A stretch of DNA of 23,288 nt, from NCBI RefSeq assembly GCF_018381315.1, contig NZ_JAGZSD010000032.1, positions 1 to 23,288 of the forward strand, given 5' to 3'. Of this stretch, positions 7,271-14,719 are shown in pieces. Both the position numbers and the translations under genes were made by a program. Below the pieces are notes generated by a model. That model did not search any database. It saw only the letters and a list, made by a program, of their open reading frames with translations, and was not told the origin of the DNA. How positions within the stretch are numbered: position 1 is the stretch's first letter; every line of letters starts with the position of its first letter. The stretch is from Anaerostipes sp. Lineage in GTDB: Bacteria > Bacillota > Clostridia > Lachnospirales > Lachnospiraceae.

Positions 7271-8155
7271 TCATATTGTCTGGTTTAAAAACAAAATATC
7301 CAGTACCTGATTCTCTATGGCATTGTAAATCTGAGATGCATATTCGTGTGCCGCCGTCTGAAAGTATTCCCTCTTTTGGGCAAGCCCTGCCTGATCTGCC
7401 ATGAAACCAATGATTGTCTGAATCTTTCCTTCCATCACTTCCATACTGCTGCCCTGAAAATATCTTTGGATTACTTCTACATCTTCTCTTGTAAGTTCCA
7501 GGTCAGACAATTTTCCTTTAGAAACCATACATCCTACTGCCTGCAGCAAAACCAAAGAACAAATATTTCCCATATAATAACTGCCAGATCTTTGATGCAC
7601 TCCGAAGGTTATATCTTCCCCACAGTATGAATTCTCCGCATTCTTTATCAATTTTTTTACAGAGTTTGTTTCAAAGCAATCTAAAAAGCTCTTTTCAGTT
7701 TCTGCGTTACACAGATAAGTAAAAATCAGATCAATTCCAGTCTGATCTCCGTGACAGCACATAGTCGGATAATCCAGTGTCAGGATATGATCCTGCGGAC
7801 AGAATCTGGCATCATAATAAAGAAAAAATTCTGGCATTCCTCTCATTATGGTATCTCTGTAATTACTGCATCCATAGTCCTCAAATTCCTGAGCCACACG
7901 GTCATAGACAGCTTTCGCACTGCGTGCTTTTTTTAGTATCTTCTCATATCCTATTTCATAGGCCTCCATGGCACTTAGCCCTCTTTGAGGCCGCAGTGCA
8001 GCGCCAAAATCTTTTTCACACTCACGGATACAATAAATCACCGCCTCCATCAGCATCCTGGCTGTCTCATAGGTTACCGAACTGCTCTCCTTTGATGTAT
8101 ATTTTTCTGTCAGGCAGGCTGCCGCCGGAAGTAATTCCTCCAACTCATACTCCAT
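7271..8155 (-). CDS. DUF6179-like protein, unknown function
   Basis: The 294-residue soluble protein resembles, from memory, the Lachnospiraceae family called DUF6179: it opens MEYELEELLPAAACLTEKYT and continues SSSVTYETARMLMEAVIYCI, a helical N-terminal region. No catalytic motif is evident; several cysteines and histidines (YPTMCCHGDQ near residue 150) are scattered. The ATG at 8155 follows GGGAG at 5 bases; the track upstream to a TTG at 8170 lacks a site. It lies between a DUF6323-like gene (29 bases upstream) and a small membrane protein, and these three appear to be one transcription unit with the promoter at 8762-8790. The neighbours give no functional clue beyond their joint occurrence. 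Confidence 0.75.
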   Translation of the reverse strand: MEYELEELLPAAACLTEKYTSKESSSVTYETARMLMEAVIYCIRECEKDFGAALRPQRGLSAMEAYEIGYEKILKKARSAKAVYDRVAQEFEDYGCSNYRDTIMRGMPEFFLYYDARFCPQDHILTLDYPTMCCHGDQTGIDLIFTYLCNAETEKSFLDCFETNSVKKLIKNAENSYCGEDITFGVHQRSGSYYMGNICSLVLLQAVGCMVSKGKLSDLELTREDVEVIQRYFQGSSMEVMEGKIQTIIGFMADQAGLAQKREYFQTAAHEYASQIYNAIENQVLDILFLNQTI

Positions 8156-8184
8156 ATCTTCTCCCTTCAAAACTGCAGATCATC

Positions 8185-8730
8185 TCAATCCCAAAATAAT
8201 TCCTTCAGCGCATTCATATATAGTTCACTGTCCCAGTGTTTTTCTTCACTGAATTGTCCGTATTCACCCCGGCCCCCGCTTTTTTTATATCCTTCATATC
8301 CCGCCCGCACAGCCCTTGAAAACCGTTCCAGACAAGTGTCTCTGAGATATTCAAGGTCGCCCATGCATACAGTCTCAAACTGCTCTTTCATGAACTCAAG
8401 AAGCTCATCATCTGTCAGTTTATCCATGGCTTCATTTTTAAACTGATAGAAAATATCCTGAAGCTCCTTTAATATCCCGGCATAATGATCCTGATCCACA
8501 TATTGGGAGTCACAGAACATATACATGAGTTTGTCAAGAATCCCTTTTCCAAACTCTACTCTCTGGTACTTTTTAAGGCTTGCATTCCTCACCGCAATCA
8601 ATTCTTTCGCCTGTTCCTCTGACAGGCTCAGACCAAATTTCTCATAAGTCTTTTCATTACACGCTTCCATTGCCCTGAGTTCTTCCGGCTCTTTTTTTCT
8701 GATCAGCAGTTCATAAAAATTTTCTTCCAT
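8185..8730 (-). CDS. DUF6323-like protein, unknown function
   Basis: This 181-residue acidic, mostly helical protein resembles the family I recall as DUF6323, which sits beside DUF6179 genes in Lachnospiraceae. Recognisable stretches are CNEKTYEKFGLSLSEEQAKE near residue 25, CDSQYVDQDHYAGILKELQD near residue 75, and FMKEQFETVCMGDLEYLRDT followed by CLERFSRAVRAGYEGY in the C-terminal half. No signal peptide, membrane helix or enzyme motif is visible. The ATG at 8730 follows GGGGG at 6 bases. It is the first gene of a three-gene operon. The fixed pairing with the DUF6179-like gene suggests that the two proteins act together, perhaps as a complex, but no activity can be named. Confidence 0.75.
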   Translation of the reverse strand: MEENFYELLIRKKEPEELRAMEACNEKTYEKFGLSLSEEQAKELIAVRNASLKKYQRVEFGKGILDKLMYMFCDSQYVDQDHYAGILKELQDIFYQFKNEAMDKLTDDELLEFMKEQFETVCMGDLEYLRDTCLERFSRAVRAGYEGYKKSGGRGEYGQFSEEKHWDSELYMNALKELFWD

Positions 8731-8761
8731 ATGATGCCCCCTTTCTTTTACTTGGAGACTT

Positions 8762-8790
8762 ATTATACTGCCGTGCCTGCCGGATCACAA
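8762..8790 (-). promoter_or_regulatory. Promoter of the DUF6323/DUF6179 operon
   Basis: TTGTGA (8790-8785), a 17-base GC-rich spacer and a perfect TATAAT (8767-8762) lie 32 bases before the first start codon. Confidence 0.6.
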
Positions 8791-8830
8791 GACTTGAAAA
8801 AAACGTCATTTTATGGTAATATAACAATAG

Positions 8831-8867
8831 AAAAGGGAGCAGATATGATATGTATCTGCTCCCTTTT
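8831..8867. terminator. Bidirectional terminator, perfect 15-bp stem
   Basis: AAAAGGGAGCAGATA (8831-8845) pairs perfectly with its complement at 8853-8867 across a 7-base loop. The A and T ends make it active in both directions; it closes the minus-strand operon ending at 8883 and separates it from the next minus-strand promoter at 8790. Confidence 0.9.
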
Positions 8868-8882
8868 CGCTATATCTTTAAG

Positions 8883-9248
8883 TTATTCATTTGCAAGTTC
8901 AAGACAAAGCTGCTGTGCGAATTCTCTCTGAGGTTCTTTATAATAAAAGACCAGTTCCTCCGGTTCGTCCTCTGTCTCTATCACGATCTTGTTCTCATCC
9001 TCCAGCCTGGCTTTCCGGATCTTATCCCGTTTCACAGACTTTGTCTCCCGCACTTCCGGCACTGCACCCCACTCGGAATATCCGACCAGTTCCATTTGAA
9101 GTTCTTCATCTGTCAGCGTCAGAACATAATCATTTGCCAGACGGTCCCCTGCGGTATCAGCCAGCAGATAGGAAACCGCATTGGAAACTGCGTTTGCGAT
9201 CGCCTTTTTGTTTGATATTTCCTGATAGGCTTTTAAAATGATTGGCAT
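8883..9248 (-). CDS. Hypothetical protein, 121 aa, unrecognised
   Basis: I do not recognise this protein. The first 40 residues (MPIILKAYQEISNKKAIANA then VSNAVSYLLADTAG) look like two amphipathic helices rich in Ala/Asn; the middle carries LTLTDEELQMELVGYSE; the rest is highly charged (KRDKIRKARLEDENK, IETEDEPEEL). There is no signal peptide or membrane helix. The ATG follows GGAGG at 7 bases. It is the last gene before a strong terminator, 109 bases after a MATE gene, and is probably co-transcribed with it. Confidence 0.78.
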   Translation of the reverse strand: MPIILKAYQEISNKKAIANAVSNAVSYLLADTAGDRLANDYVLTLTDEELQMELVGYSEWGAVPEVRETKSVKRDKIRKARLEDENKIVIETEDEPEELVFYYKEPQREFAQQLCLELANE

Positions 9249-9272
9249 TTTCTCTCCTCCCTCCTAAATCTA

Positions 9273-9365
9273 TTACTTTTTCCATCCTTCATTGCCTCCA
9301 GCTGCAGCAGCCTTTTTGTTATTATATCTCGTTTCCAGTTTCTTTACAATGATTTCCTCATTCAA
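9273..9365 (-). CDS. Possible 30-aa small protein between MATE and 121-aa genes
   Basis: A frame of 30 codons opens with TTG at 9365, overlapping the MATE stop codon (ATTGAATGA), and ends with tandem TAA TAG at 9275. It reads MNEEIIVKKLETRYN and then NKKAAAAGGNEGWKK, a composition more like a real charged peptide than random sequence. AAAGG lies 5 bases before the TTG. It fills an otherwise empty 109-base gap in an operon. It is too short to assign, and without homologues it remains a candidate. Confidence 0.35.
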   Translation of the reverse strand: MNEEIIVKKLETRYNNKKAAAAGGNEGWKK

Positions 9366-10710
9366 TAACGCCTTTATCCTTCCACTTCCCGCTCCGGTAT
9401 CTCACAGTTCCGATCATAAACGCAACAGCCCATCCGATGGGGATTGACCACCATATTCCGGATGCTCCCAAAAAGTGGGCCAAAATATATGCAAATGCAA
9501 CTCTGCATCCAAAATTACACAAGGTCCCCGCCATAAAAACACCGACATCCCCGGCTCCTCTAAGGACTGCATTGACCACATTCATAAGCCCCATCAGTGC
9601 ATAAAATACAGAAACCACCCTTAAATAGTCCACACCTACGGCAATAACCTGTGCATTGACTGTTTTATCCACAAACTGGGCCACCAGTACATCTCCCTTA
9701 AAAAATAAAACAGCTGTGATGGCCAAAGCAATGCCGGCCGCCATCATCCTTCCGGCCTTCAGTCCTTCCCTGATCCGTTCCGGCTTTTTGGCCCCGATAT
9801 TCTGCGCGGTAAAGGTAGAGACTGCATTTCCCACGTTCACCATAGGCATAATGGCGATGGAATCAATCTTTGTCGCTGCCGTATATCCGGCCAGCACGAC
9901 AGATCCGAAGCTGTTCACCAGGCTCTGGACAAACACCATTCCGAAAGAGACAATGGACTGCTGTACCATGGACGGGACCGCAATCCTTCCCATCTGGAGC
10001 AGAATCGAATGACTGAACAGCACCGGCTTTTTCTCTGTCTTGACGGTTTTCAGCCTAAACAACAGGTTAATAAAAGAAATGACCGCCGCAAGCCCCTGGG
10101 CGATCAGCGTTGCCCACGCAACACCTGTCACACCCATTCCCAGACGGATCACAAAATATAAATCAAGTACAATGTTCAGAACAGAAGAACCTGCTAAAAA
10201 ATAAAGCGGTATCTTTGACGCTCCCAGGGAATTATAGACCGCATTCAAAGTATTATACATAAATAAAAACACAAGGCCCAACATATAAATTCTCAGATAA
10301 TCTGCCGCATCCTGATAAATATCTGCAGGAGTTCTCATCAGAACCAAAATCCCTTCTGTTCCCGCCGCTCCGATGATCATCAACACAAAGCCCAGTACGA
10401 ATGTAGAAATCAGGGCCGTATAAATTGCCGTCATCATCCGGTCATAGTCCTTTGCACCAAACAGCTGGGATATGACTACAGAGTAGCCGATACTTGAACC
10501 CGTAGCTACGGCCACAAATAAAAACACAATGGCAGTGGAGGCTCCGACCGCTGCAAGTGCCTGTGCACCCACGAATCTCCCCACCACCATAGAATCTATA
10601 ATGTTATAAAGCTGCTGAAACAGGTTCCCCAGCACAATAGGTACCGTAAAGAAAAACAGTTTTTTGGCCGGATTTCCCACACTCATGTCATTGGTCAGTT
10701 GTTCACTCAT
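9358..10710 (-). CDS. MATE-family efflux transporter
   Basis: The 450-residue protein is a second MATE transporter, clearly separate from the one at 3597-5030. The family features are LFQQLYNIIDSMVVGRFVG in helix 1, AVATGSSIGYSVVISQLFG in helix 2, VAWATLIAQGLAAVISF in helix 6 and, in the second bundle, LAGYTAATKIDSIAIMPM and NIGAKKPERIREG. It resembles the DinF/NorM-like MATE group typical of clostridia; substrate unknown. The start at 10710 lies 8 bases after the stop of the metal exporter gene, with no good Shine-Dalgarno, so translation probably depends on ribosomes finishing that gene. The order LysR, CDF, MATE, 121-aa protein, then terminator suggests one long transcript. Confidence 0.93.
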   Translation of the reverse strand: MSEQLTNDMSVGNPAKKLFFFTVPIVLGNLFQQLYNIIDSMVVGRFVGAQALAAVGASTAIVFLFVAVATGSSIGYSVVISQLFGAKDYDRMMTAIYTALISTFVLGFVLMIIGAAGTEGILVLMRTPADIYQDAADYLRIYMLGLVFLFMYNTLNAVYNSLGASKIPLYFLAGSSVLNIVLDLYFVIRLGMGVTGVAWATLIAQGLAAVISFINLLFRLKTVKTEKKPVLFSHSILLQMGRIAVPSMVQQSIVSFGMVFVQSLVNSFGSVVLAGYTAATKIDSIAIMPMVNVGNAVSTFTAQNIGAKKPERIREGLKAGRMMAAGIALAITAVLFFKGDVLVAQFVDKTVNAQVIAVGVDYLRVVSVFYALMGLMNVVNAVLRGAGDVGVFMAGTLCNFGCRVAFAYILAHFLGASGIWWSIPIGWAVAFMIGTVRYRSGKWKDKGVIE

Positions 10711-10718
10711 TTTTTTGT

Positions 10719-11885
10719 TCAGATATAGCTTCGGTCCACTTTAATCACTGCAAAGTAATTTTCCCGGTGCTTCCTGATCTCCTTTCTGATGTACGTCGTA
10801 ACATCTCCCACTTCCTTATCATATTCATATGGCACCACAAGGTCAAAAATCAGATTGTTATGTGTTTTCCCTTCTACCATCCTGAAATCATGGATGGACA
10901 GTTCACTTCCGCATTCTCTTACAATTCCCTCTACAAGCTTCCTTGCCTCGTTTGTCTCCTCATCATCTGTAACGATGGGGTCCATGTGAATCGTTGCGTC
11001 ACAGTTGAACTTGTGCATCAGGCGGTATTCAATGTTGTCGATCACATCATGTGCTTCCAAAATATCCACCTGATAAGGCACCTCCGCATGAAGTGAGATC
11101 ATCCTGCGGCCCGGGCCGTAGTCATGTACAATGATATCATGAACCCCCACGATCAGTTCATTATTCAGCACCTCATTCTGAATATCTTCTACCAGTTCAA
11201 TATCCGGTGCTGTCCCAAGCAGCGGTGAAAGTGTATCCTTGGCGGCTCCGAATCCCGCCCACATAACAAATCCCGCAACAAGGATTCCCACATAGCCGTC
11301 TGCATTGATCCCTGCAAACCTGAAAATCAGCATCCCGCCAAGAACTGCCGATGTAGCAATGCAGTCGCTTAAGCTGTCTGTGGCCGTTGCCCTCATTGTC
11401 TCTGAATTGATCAGATTTCCTACTTTTTTATTGAAACCTGCCATCCAAAACTTCACAAGAATTGAAACCACAAGGATTCCTATAGAAACAGGACGAAACA
11501 TAATATCTTCCGGACTTAAGATTTTCTCTACAGAGGATTTTAAAAGTTCAAATCCCATCAGAAGAATCGCTAAAGATACTAAAAGCCCTGAAATATACTC
11601 AATCCTTCCGTGTCCAAAGGGATGATCCTTGTCGGCCGGACGGCCTGCCATACGGAATCCCACCAATGTAATAATAGAAGATGCCGCATCAGAAAGGTTA
11701 TTGAAGGCATCTGCTATGATGGAAATAGCTCCCGTAAGAACTCCCGCAGTCAGCTTTCCGCAAAACAGAAGAACATTGCAGAAAATGCCCACTGCTCCTC
11801 CCATGGTTCCATAAGCCTGGCGGACTTTATGGTTTTTTAGGTTGTCTTTATCTTTAATAAATAACGATATTAATAAGTTTGTCAT
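10719..11885 (-). CDS. CDF-family cation efflux protein, probable Mn2+ type
   Basis: The 388-residue protein is a cation diffusion facilitator exporting divalent metals through the cell membrane by proton exchange. Six membrane helices (about 25-205) are followed by a cytoplasmic domain that is longer than in FieF/CzcD and appears to hold two metal-sensing repeats. HPFGHGR (88-94) is a family signature. The transport site reads N62-x3-D66 in helix 2 and D170-x3-D174 in helix 5. Zinc and iron CDFs have His in helix 5, whereas an N/D,D,D,D set is described for manganese CDFs, so Mn2+ is the likelier substrate. The ATG follows GAGG at 4 bases. It lies 38 bases after the LysR gene and 8 before a MATE gene. 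Confidence 0.93.
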   Translation of the reverse strand: MTNLLISLFIKDKDNLKNHKVRQAYGTMGGAVGIFCNVLLFCGKLTAGVLTGAISIIADAFNNLSDAASSIITLVGFRMAGRPADKDHPFGHGRIEYISGLLVSLAILLMGFELLKSSVEKILSPEDIMFRPVSIGILVVSILVKFWMAGFNKKVGNLINSETMRATATDSLSDCIATSAVLGGMLIFRFAGINADGYVGILVAGFVMWAGFGAAKDTLSPLLGTAPDIELVEDIQNEVLNNELIVGVHDIIVHDYGPGRRMISLHAEVPYQVDILEAHDVIDNIEYRLMHKFNCDATIHMDPIVTDDEETNEARKLVEGIVRECGSELSIHDFRMVEGKTHNNLIFDLVVPYEYDKEVGDVTTYIRKEIRKHRENYFAVIKVDRSYI

Positions 11886-11923
11886 AATTCCTCATTCCTT
11901 TACTTGAAATATTTCTCATTGTA

Positions 11924-12817
11924 TCACAAATTACAATTATTTTCATTTTCTTCAAGCAAAAGATGGATGAAATCTTTCATTGGCTCTGTCCGGTATTTAT
12001 CCTTATATACAACAATATGATTATCATTCTTCAGTTCAATATCTTTAATTCCGATTTTCTTTAAGGTTCCTTTTACAACTTCGTGCTCTGCCAGACGTTC
12101 CGGAAGTACGGTAATCCCCAGGCCTTCCTTGGCTGCCTGTATCAGCACCTGGGAATTAACGCTGGTCCAAAACGGTTCAGCTTTCAGATCATGGAGCAGA
12201 AGTACACTGTCCAGCACATCTCTGGTTGCGCTCCCCTTTTCCCGGAGCAGCAGCGGCTGTTCTAAAAGCCTTGCCAGTTCTACCTCTTCCATATCCGCCC
12301 ACGGATGATTTGGGGAACAGAACACAAACAGCCGAAAAGAAGAAAAAGCAATGCTGTCCGCCATTTTCTCCGAGACAGCTCCCTCGATCAGAGCCAGATC
12401 GATCTCATTATTCTGAAGCATGGACAAAACATCCGAGGCCTTGCATACCTGGACGTTCACCGGAGTGTCAGGATATTTTTCCTTGAACTGTTTCATGGCC
12501 CTGGGAAGCCAAAAGTTTGATATGGTGATACTTGCCCCCACCCGGAGGACTGCCTGCTTTTCCAAGTCATAGATTCCGTTCTCCAGATCTTCGTACAGTT
12601 CCAGAATCCTCACTGATTTTTTTAAAAAGAGTTTCCCTGTCTGATTTAAAAATACCTTTTTGGATATGCGGTCAAACAAAACAGTTCCAAGCTCTTTCTC
12701 CAGTTCATGGATCACATGGGAAACCGCAGGCTGGGTCATATAAAGCTTTTCTGCCGCCTTGGTGATACTACCTTCATCGCATACCGTTTTAAATACATAT
12801 AATCGCCGGATCGTCAT
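11924..12817 (-). CDS. LysR-family transcriptional regulator
   Basis: The 297-residue protein has the standard LysR layout. Residues 1-60 are the winged helix-turn-helix (SITKAAEKLYMTQPAVSHVI is the recognition region), followed by a linker helix and a periplasmic-binding-like effector domain from about residue 90 (VLRVGASITISNFWLPRAM; EGLGITVLPERL near residue 235). The ATG at 12817 lies 7 bases after GGAGGG. It is divergent from chrA1 across 107 bases that contain a 42-bp palindrome, the usual place for a LysR operator, so it most likely controls the chromate transporter pair. The small-molecule ligand is unknown; an oxyanion such as sulfate, chromate or an organic acid is a guess. It may also be the first gene of the transcript that includes the CDF and MATE genes. 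Confidence 0.93.
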   Translation of the reverse strand: MTIRRLYVFKTVCDEGSITKAAEKLYMTQPAVSHVIHELEKELGTVLFDRISKKVFLNQTGKLFLKKSVRILELYEDLENGIYDLEKQAVLRVGASITISNFWLPRAMKQFKEKYPDTPVNVQVCKASDVLSMLQNNEIDLALIEGAVSEKMADSIAFSSFRLFVFCSPNHPWADMEEVELARLLEQPLLLREKGSATRDVLDSVLLLHDLKAEPFWTSVNSQVLIQAAKEGLGITVLPERLAEHEVVKGTLKKIGIKDIELKNDNHIVVYKDKYRTEPMKDFIHLLLEENENNCNL

Positions 12818-12847
12818 ACATTTTCCCTCCTATCATTACTATTTTAG

Positions 12848-12889
12848 CATGTTATATATAAAATAATATAATTTTATTTATATAACATG
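12848..12889. promoter_or_regulatory. 42-bp AT-rich palindrome, probable LysR operator
   Basis: CATGTTATATA at the left (12848-12858) is matched by TATATAACATG at the right (12879-12889), and the inner part continues as imperfect TAAAAT/ATTTTA pairs around AATATA. Several T-N11-A boxes are present. A -10-like TATACT (12896-12901) follows for chrA1 without a good -35, which suits an activator-dependent promoter. Confidence 0.65.
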
Positions 12890-12924
12890 AAAACGTATAC
12901 TATAGAAAAGGGGGAATTTCCATT

Positions 12925-13503
12925 ATGAATAAAAACCTGTTCAAACAATATACCTGGCTGTTCCGGGTTAATCTGACAGTCAGTGCTTTTACTTTTGGCG
13001 GCGGTTATGTCGTCGTTCCTATGTTAAAGAAATACTTTGTTACAAAAAAACAGCTCATAGCTGAAGAAGAACTTTTCGATATTGCTGCTATTGCCCAGTC
13101 CTCACCCGGAGCTATCGCAATCAACCTCTCTGCACTCACCGGTTATAAAATTGCAAAGCTTCCCGGTGCCCTCATCAGCTGTACTGCTGCCATTCTTCCT
13201 CCACTGTTTCTGCTGTCCGTCATATCTGCAGGATATCAGGCATTCAGAAGCAGTCACATTGTTTCTGCTGCTCTCCTTGGAATGCAGGCCGGGGCAGCGG
13301 CTTTGATTGTGGACTATATTGTTGATATGTGCGGAATGATTCTAAAAAAGAAATCTGTTTTTCTCACTTTCATGGTGCCTGCTGCATTTTTATCAAATCT
13401 GCTGCTCCATGTGAATGCCATGCTGATTTTGGTCATTTGTTCTGCACTCTGTCTGATCAGGGTATGGCTGCATGAAAAAAGGAGGTGCCAGACATGCTCT
13501 TAA
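12925..13503 (+). CDS. chrA1: Chromate transporter subunit (short ChrA), first of pair
   Basis: This is a 192-residue single-domain member of the CHR family, which carries chromate or a related anion; short-chain members work as pairs of unlike halves. Family motifs are FTFGGGYVVVPML (about 22-34) and AQSSPGAIAINLSALTG (about 57-73). Five to six membrane helices are predicted by eye, ending in a basic, Cys-containing tail (HEKRRCQTC). The ATG follows GGGGG at 10 bases. Its last 10 bases overlap the start of chrA2, so the two are translated together. In gut anaerobes the natural substrate is probably not chromate; this is inference. Expression is probably under the adjacent LysR regulator. Confidence 0.92.
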   Translation: MNKNLFKQYTWLFRVNLTVSAFTFGGGYVVVPMLKKYFVTKKQLIAEEELFDIAAIAQSSPGAIAINLSALTGYKIAKLPGALISCTAAILPPLFLLSVISAGYQAFRSSHIVSAALLGMQAGAAALIVDYIVDMCGMILKKKSVFLTFMVPAAFLSNLLLHVNAMLILVICSALCLIRVWLHEKRRCQTCS

Positions 13504-14051
13504 ATATTGTCCGTCTGTTTACAGCCTTCTTTAAGATCGGCCTGTTCAGCATCGGCGGAGGCTATGCTATTCTTCCGATGATTAAGGAGCAGGTGGTCCT
13601 TGCTAAACACTGGCTGACGGCACAGGAGTTCACTGATATCATTACGATCTCGCAGATGACGCCAGGTCCTATTTCTGTGAATACTTCCTCTTTTGTCGGA
13701 ATCCGTGTCGCAGGAATTCCAGGAGCCGTGGCGGCAACAATAGGATGTGTAATCTCCGGATTTGCGATTTCTATTCTGCTGTATCGGTTTTTTCAGAAAA
13801 AAAGTGATTCAGCCTATATGTCTGCTGTGCTGGACGGCCTGAAAGCATCTTCTCTCGGACTTGTACTGGCTGCTGCCTTCTCAATCCTGCTGCTTACCTT
13901 GTTTGGGACTGACGAACACGTTGTCCTTTCCTCTTTTCAGATTCCTGCGGCACTGCTGTTTGGCGGCGCTGTCTTTTTGCTTAGAAAACTGAAAAAACCT
14001 CCGATCTTTGTTATCCTGTGCACAGGGATCATAGGACTTCTTATATATTAA
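13494..14051 (+). CDS. chrA2: Chromate transporter subunit (short ChrA), second of pair
   Basis: The 185-residue partner of chrA1 has the same motifs, FSIGGGYAILPMIKEQ near residue 20 and ISQMTPGPISVNTSSFVGI near residue 55, followed by GIPGAVAATIG. The ATG at 13494 is preferred over the GTG at 13485 because AGGAGG lies 8 bases before it and the GTG overlaps that site. The two subunits are homologous halves and are expected to insert with opposite orientation. The TAA stop lies inside the left arm of the terminator at 14047-14088. Confidence 0.92.
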   Translation: MLLNIVRLFTAFFKIGLFSIGGGYAILPMIKEQVVLAKHWLTAQEFTDIITISQMTPGPISVNTSSFVGIRVAGIPGAVAATIGCVISGFAISILLYRFFQKKSDSAYMSAVLDGLKASSLGLVLAAAFSILLLTLFGTDEHVVLSSFQIPAALLFGGAVFLLRKLKKPPIFVILCTGIIGLLIY

Positions 14052-14088
14052 AGGAACAAAGAAGGCAATTCTTCTTTGTTCCTTTAAT
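14047..14088. terminator. Bidirectional terminator, perfect 18-bp stem
   Basis: ATTAAAGGAACAAAGAAG (14047-14064) pairs perfectly with 14071-14088 around the loop GCAATT. A and T tracts on both sides allow termination of both chrA2 and the converging small membrane protein gene. Confidence 0.92.
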
Positions 14089-14093
14089 ACAAA

Positions 14094-14510
14094 TCATCTT
14101 TTATGAAAATAAACTTTACGGGCCAGCAATCCGCAGGACAGACACAAAACAATCGTCTCCAATGTATAAGTACTGGTGTCTATCATCCTTACAAAATATA
14201 GAATCTCTGTTCTCATTAAAACAATATAGCATCCGGACAATGCACAGACTGCTGTAAAAATGTTTGACATCACTGCTGATTTTAAACTGTTTCCAATATT
14301 CCATAGACTATATATAAGAATTCCGGCAGCCCAGACTCCGTTTATGATAAGATCCGTTCCCAGATAAGGCAGCAAAGTTCCATCCATAAATCCCGTAACA
14401 TTCTGCTGATCTAGCAATAAAATCTTGAGCAGCGGAAGAAGAAAAGTTAAAATTACCGGCAGAAAAAATCCACATATCAGAGTTAAAACCTTATTTGATT
14501 TTTTATTCAT
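14094..14510 (-). CDS. Hypothetical membrane protein, 138 aa
   Basis: The protein is unrecognised. It has a basic N-terminus (MNKKSNK) and four probable membrane helices: about 8-30 (LTLICGFFLPVILTFLLPLL), 52-72 (LIINGVWAAGILIYSLW), 80-100 (VMSNIFTAVCALSGCYIVL) and 112-130 (YTLETIVLCLSCGLLA). The ATG at 14510 follows AAGGA. It stands alone, convergent with chrA2, with no candidate partner. The roughly 200 bases upstream hold no gene; a weak promoter-like TTGAAA-N17-TAATGT is present near 14580-14610. Confidence 0.75.
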   Translation of the reverse strand: MNKKSNKVLTLICGFFLPVILTFLLPLLKILLLDQQNVTGFMDGTLLPYLGTDLIINGVWAAGILIYSLWNIGNSLKSAVMSNIFTAVCALSGCYIVLMRTEILYFVRMIDTSTYTLETIVLCLSCGLLARKVYFHKR

Positions 14511-14641
14511 AGTATCCTTCTCCCTTAAAGAATCTTTTCCTGGTCTTTTTTCATGTTTTTTCTAATTACTATCAATACAGTTACATTACAACATTTGGCA
14601 TCATTTTTCAATAACTATTTTTTTAGATTTTCATAAAATAA

Positions 14642-14688
14642 AAAACTTGTACAAAATGTCTGACAAAAAAACATTTTGTACAAGTTTT
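14642..14688 (-). terminator. Terminator of the dehydratase operon, 18-bp perfect stem
   Basis: AAAACTTGTACAAAATGT (14642-14659) pairs perfectly with 14671-14688 around an 11-base loop. It lies 31 bases after the last leuC-like stop, and on the minus strand the stem runs into a T-rich tract, as expected for termination. Confidence 0.9.
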
Positions 14689-14719
14689 AGTTTTATGTGT
14701 AGATTATCTCTAAGGTTAC

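Noticed and set aside
8831..8867. Small RNA or riboswitch at the 15-bp stem
   Set aside because: A perfect stem with A and T tails directly after a stop codon is explained by a terminator.
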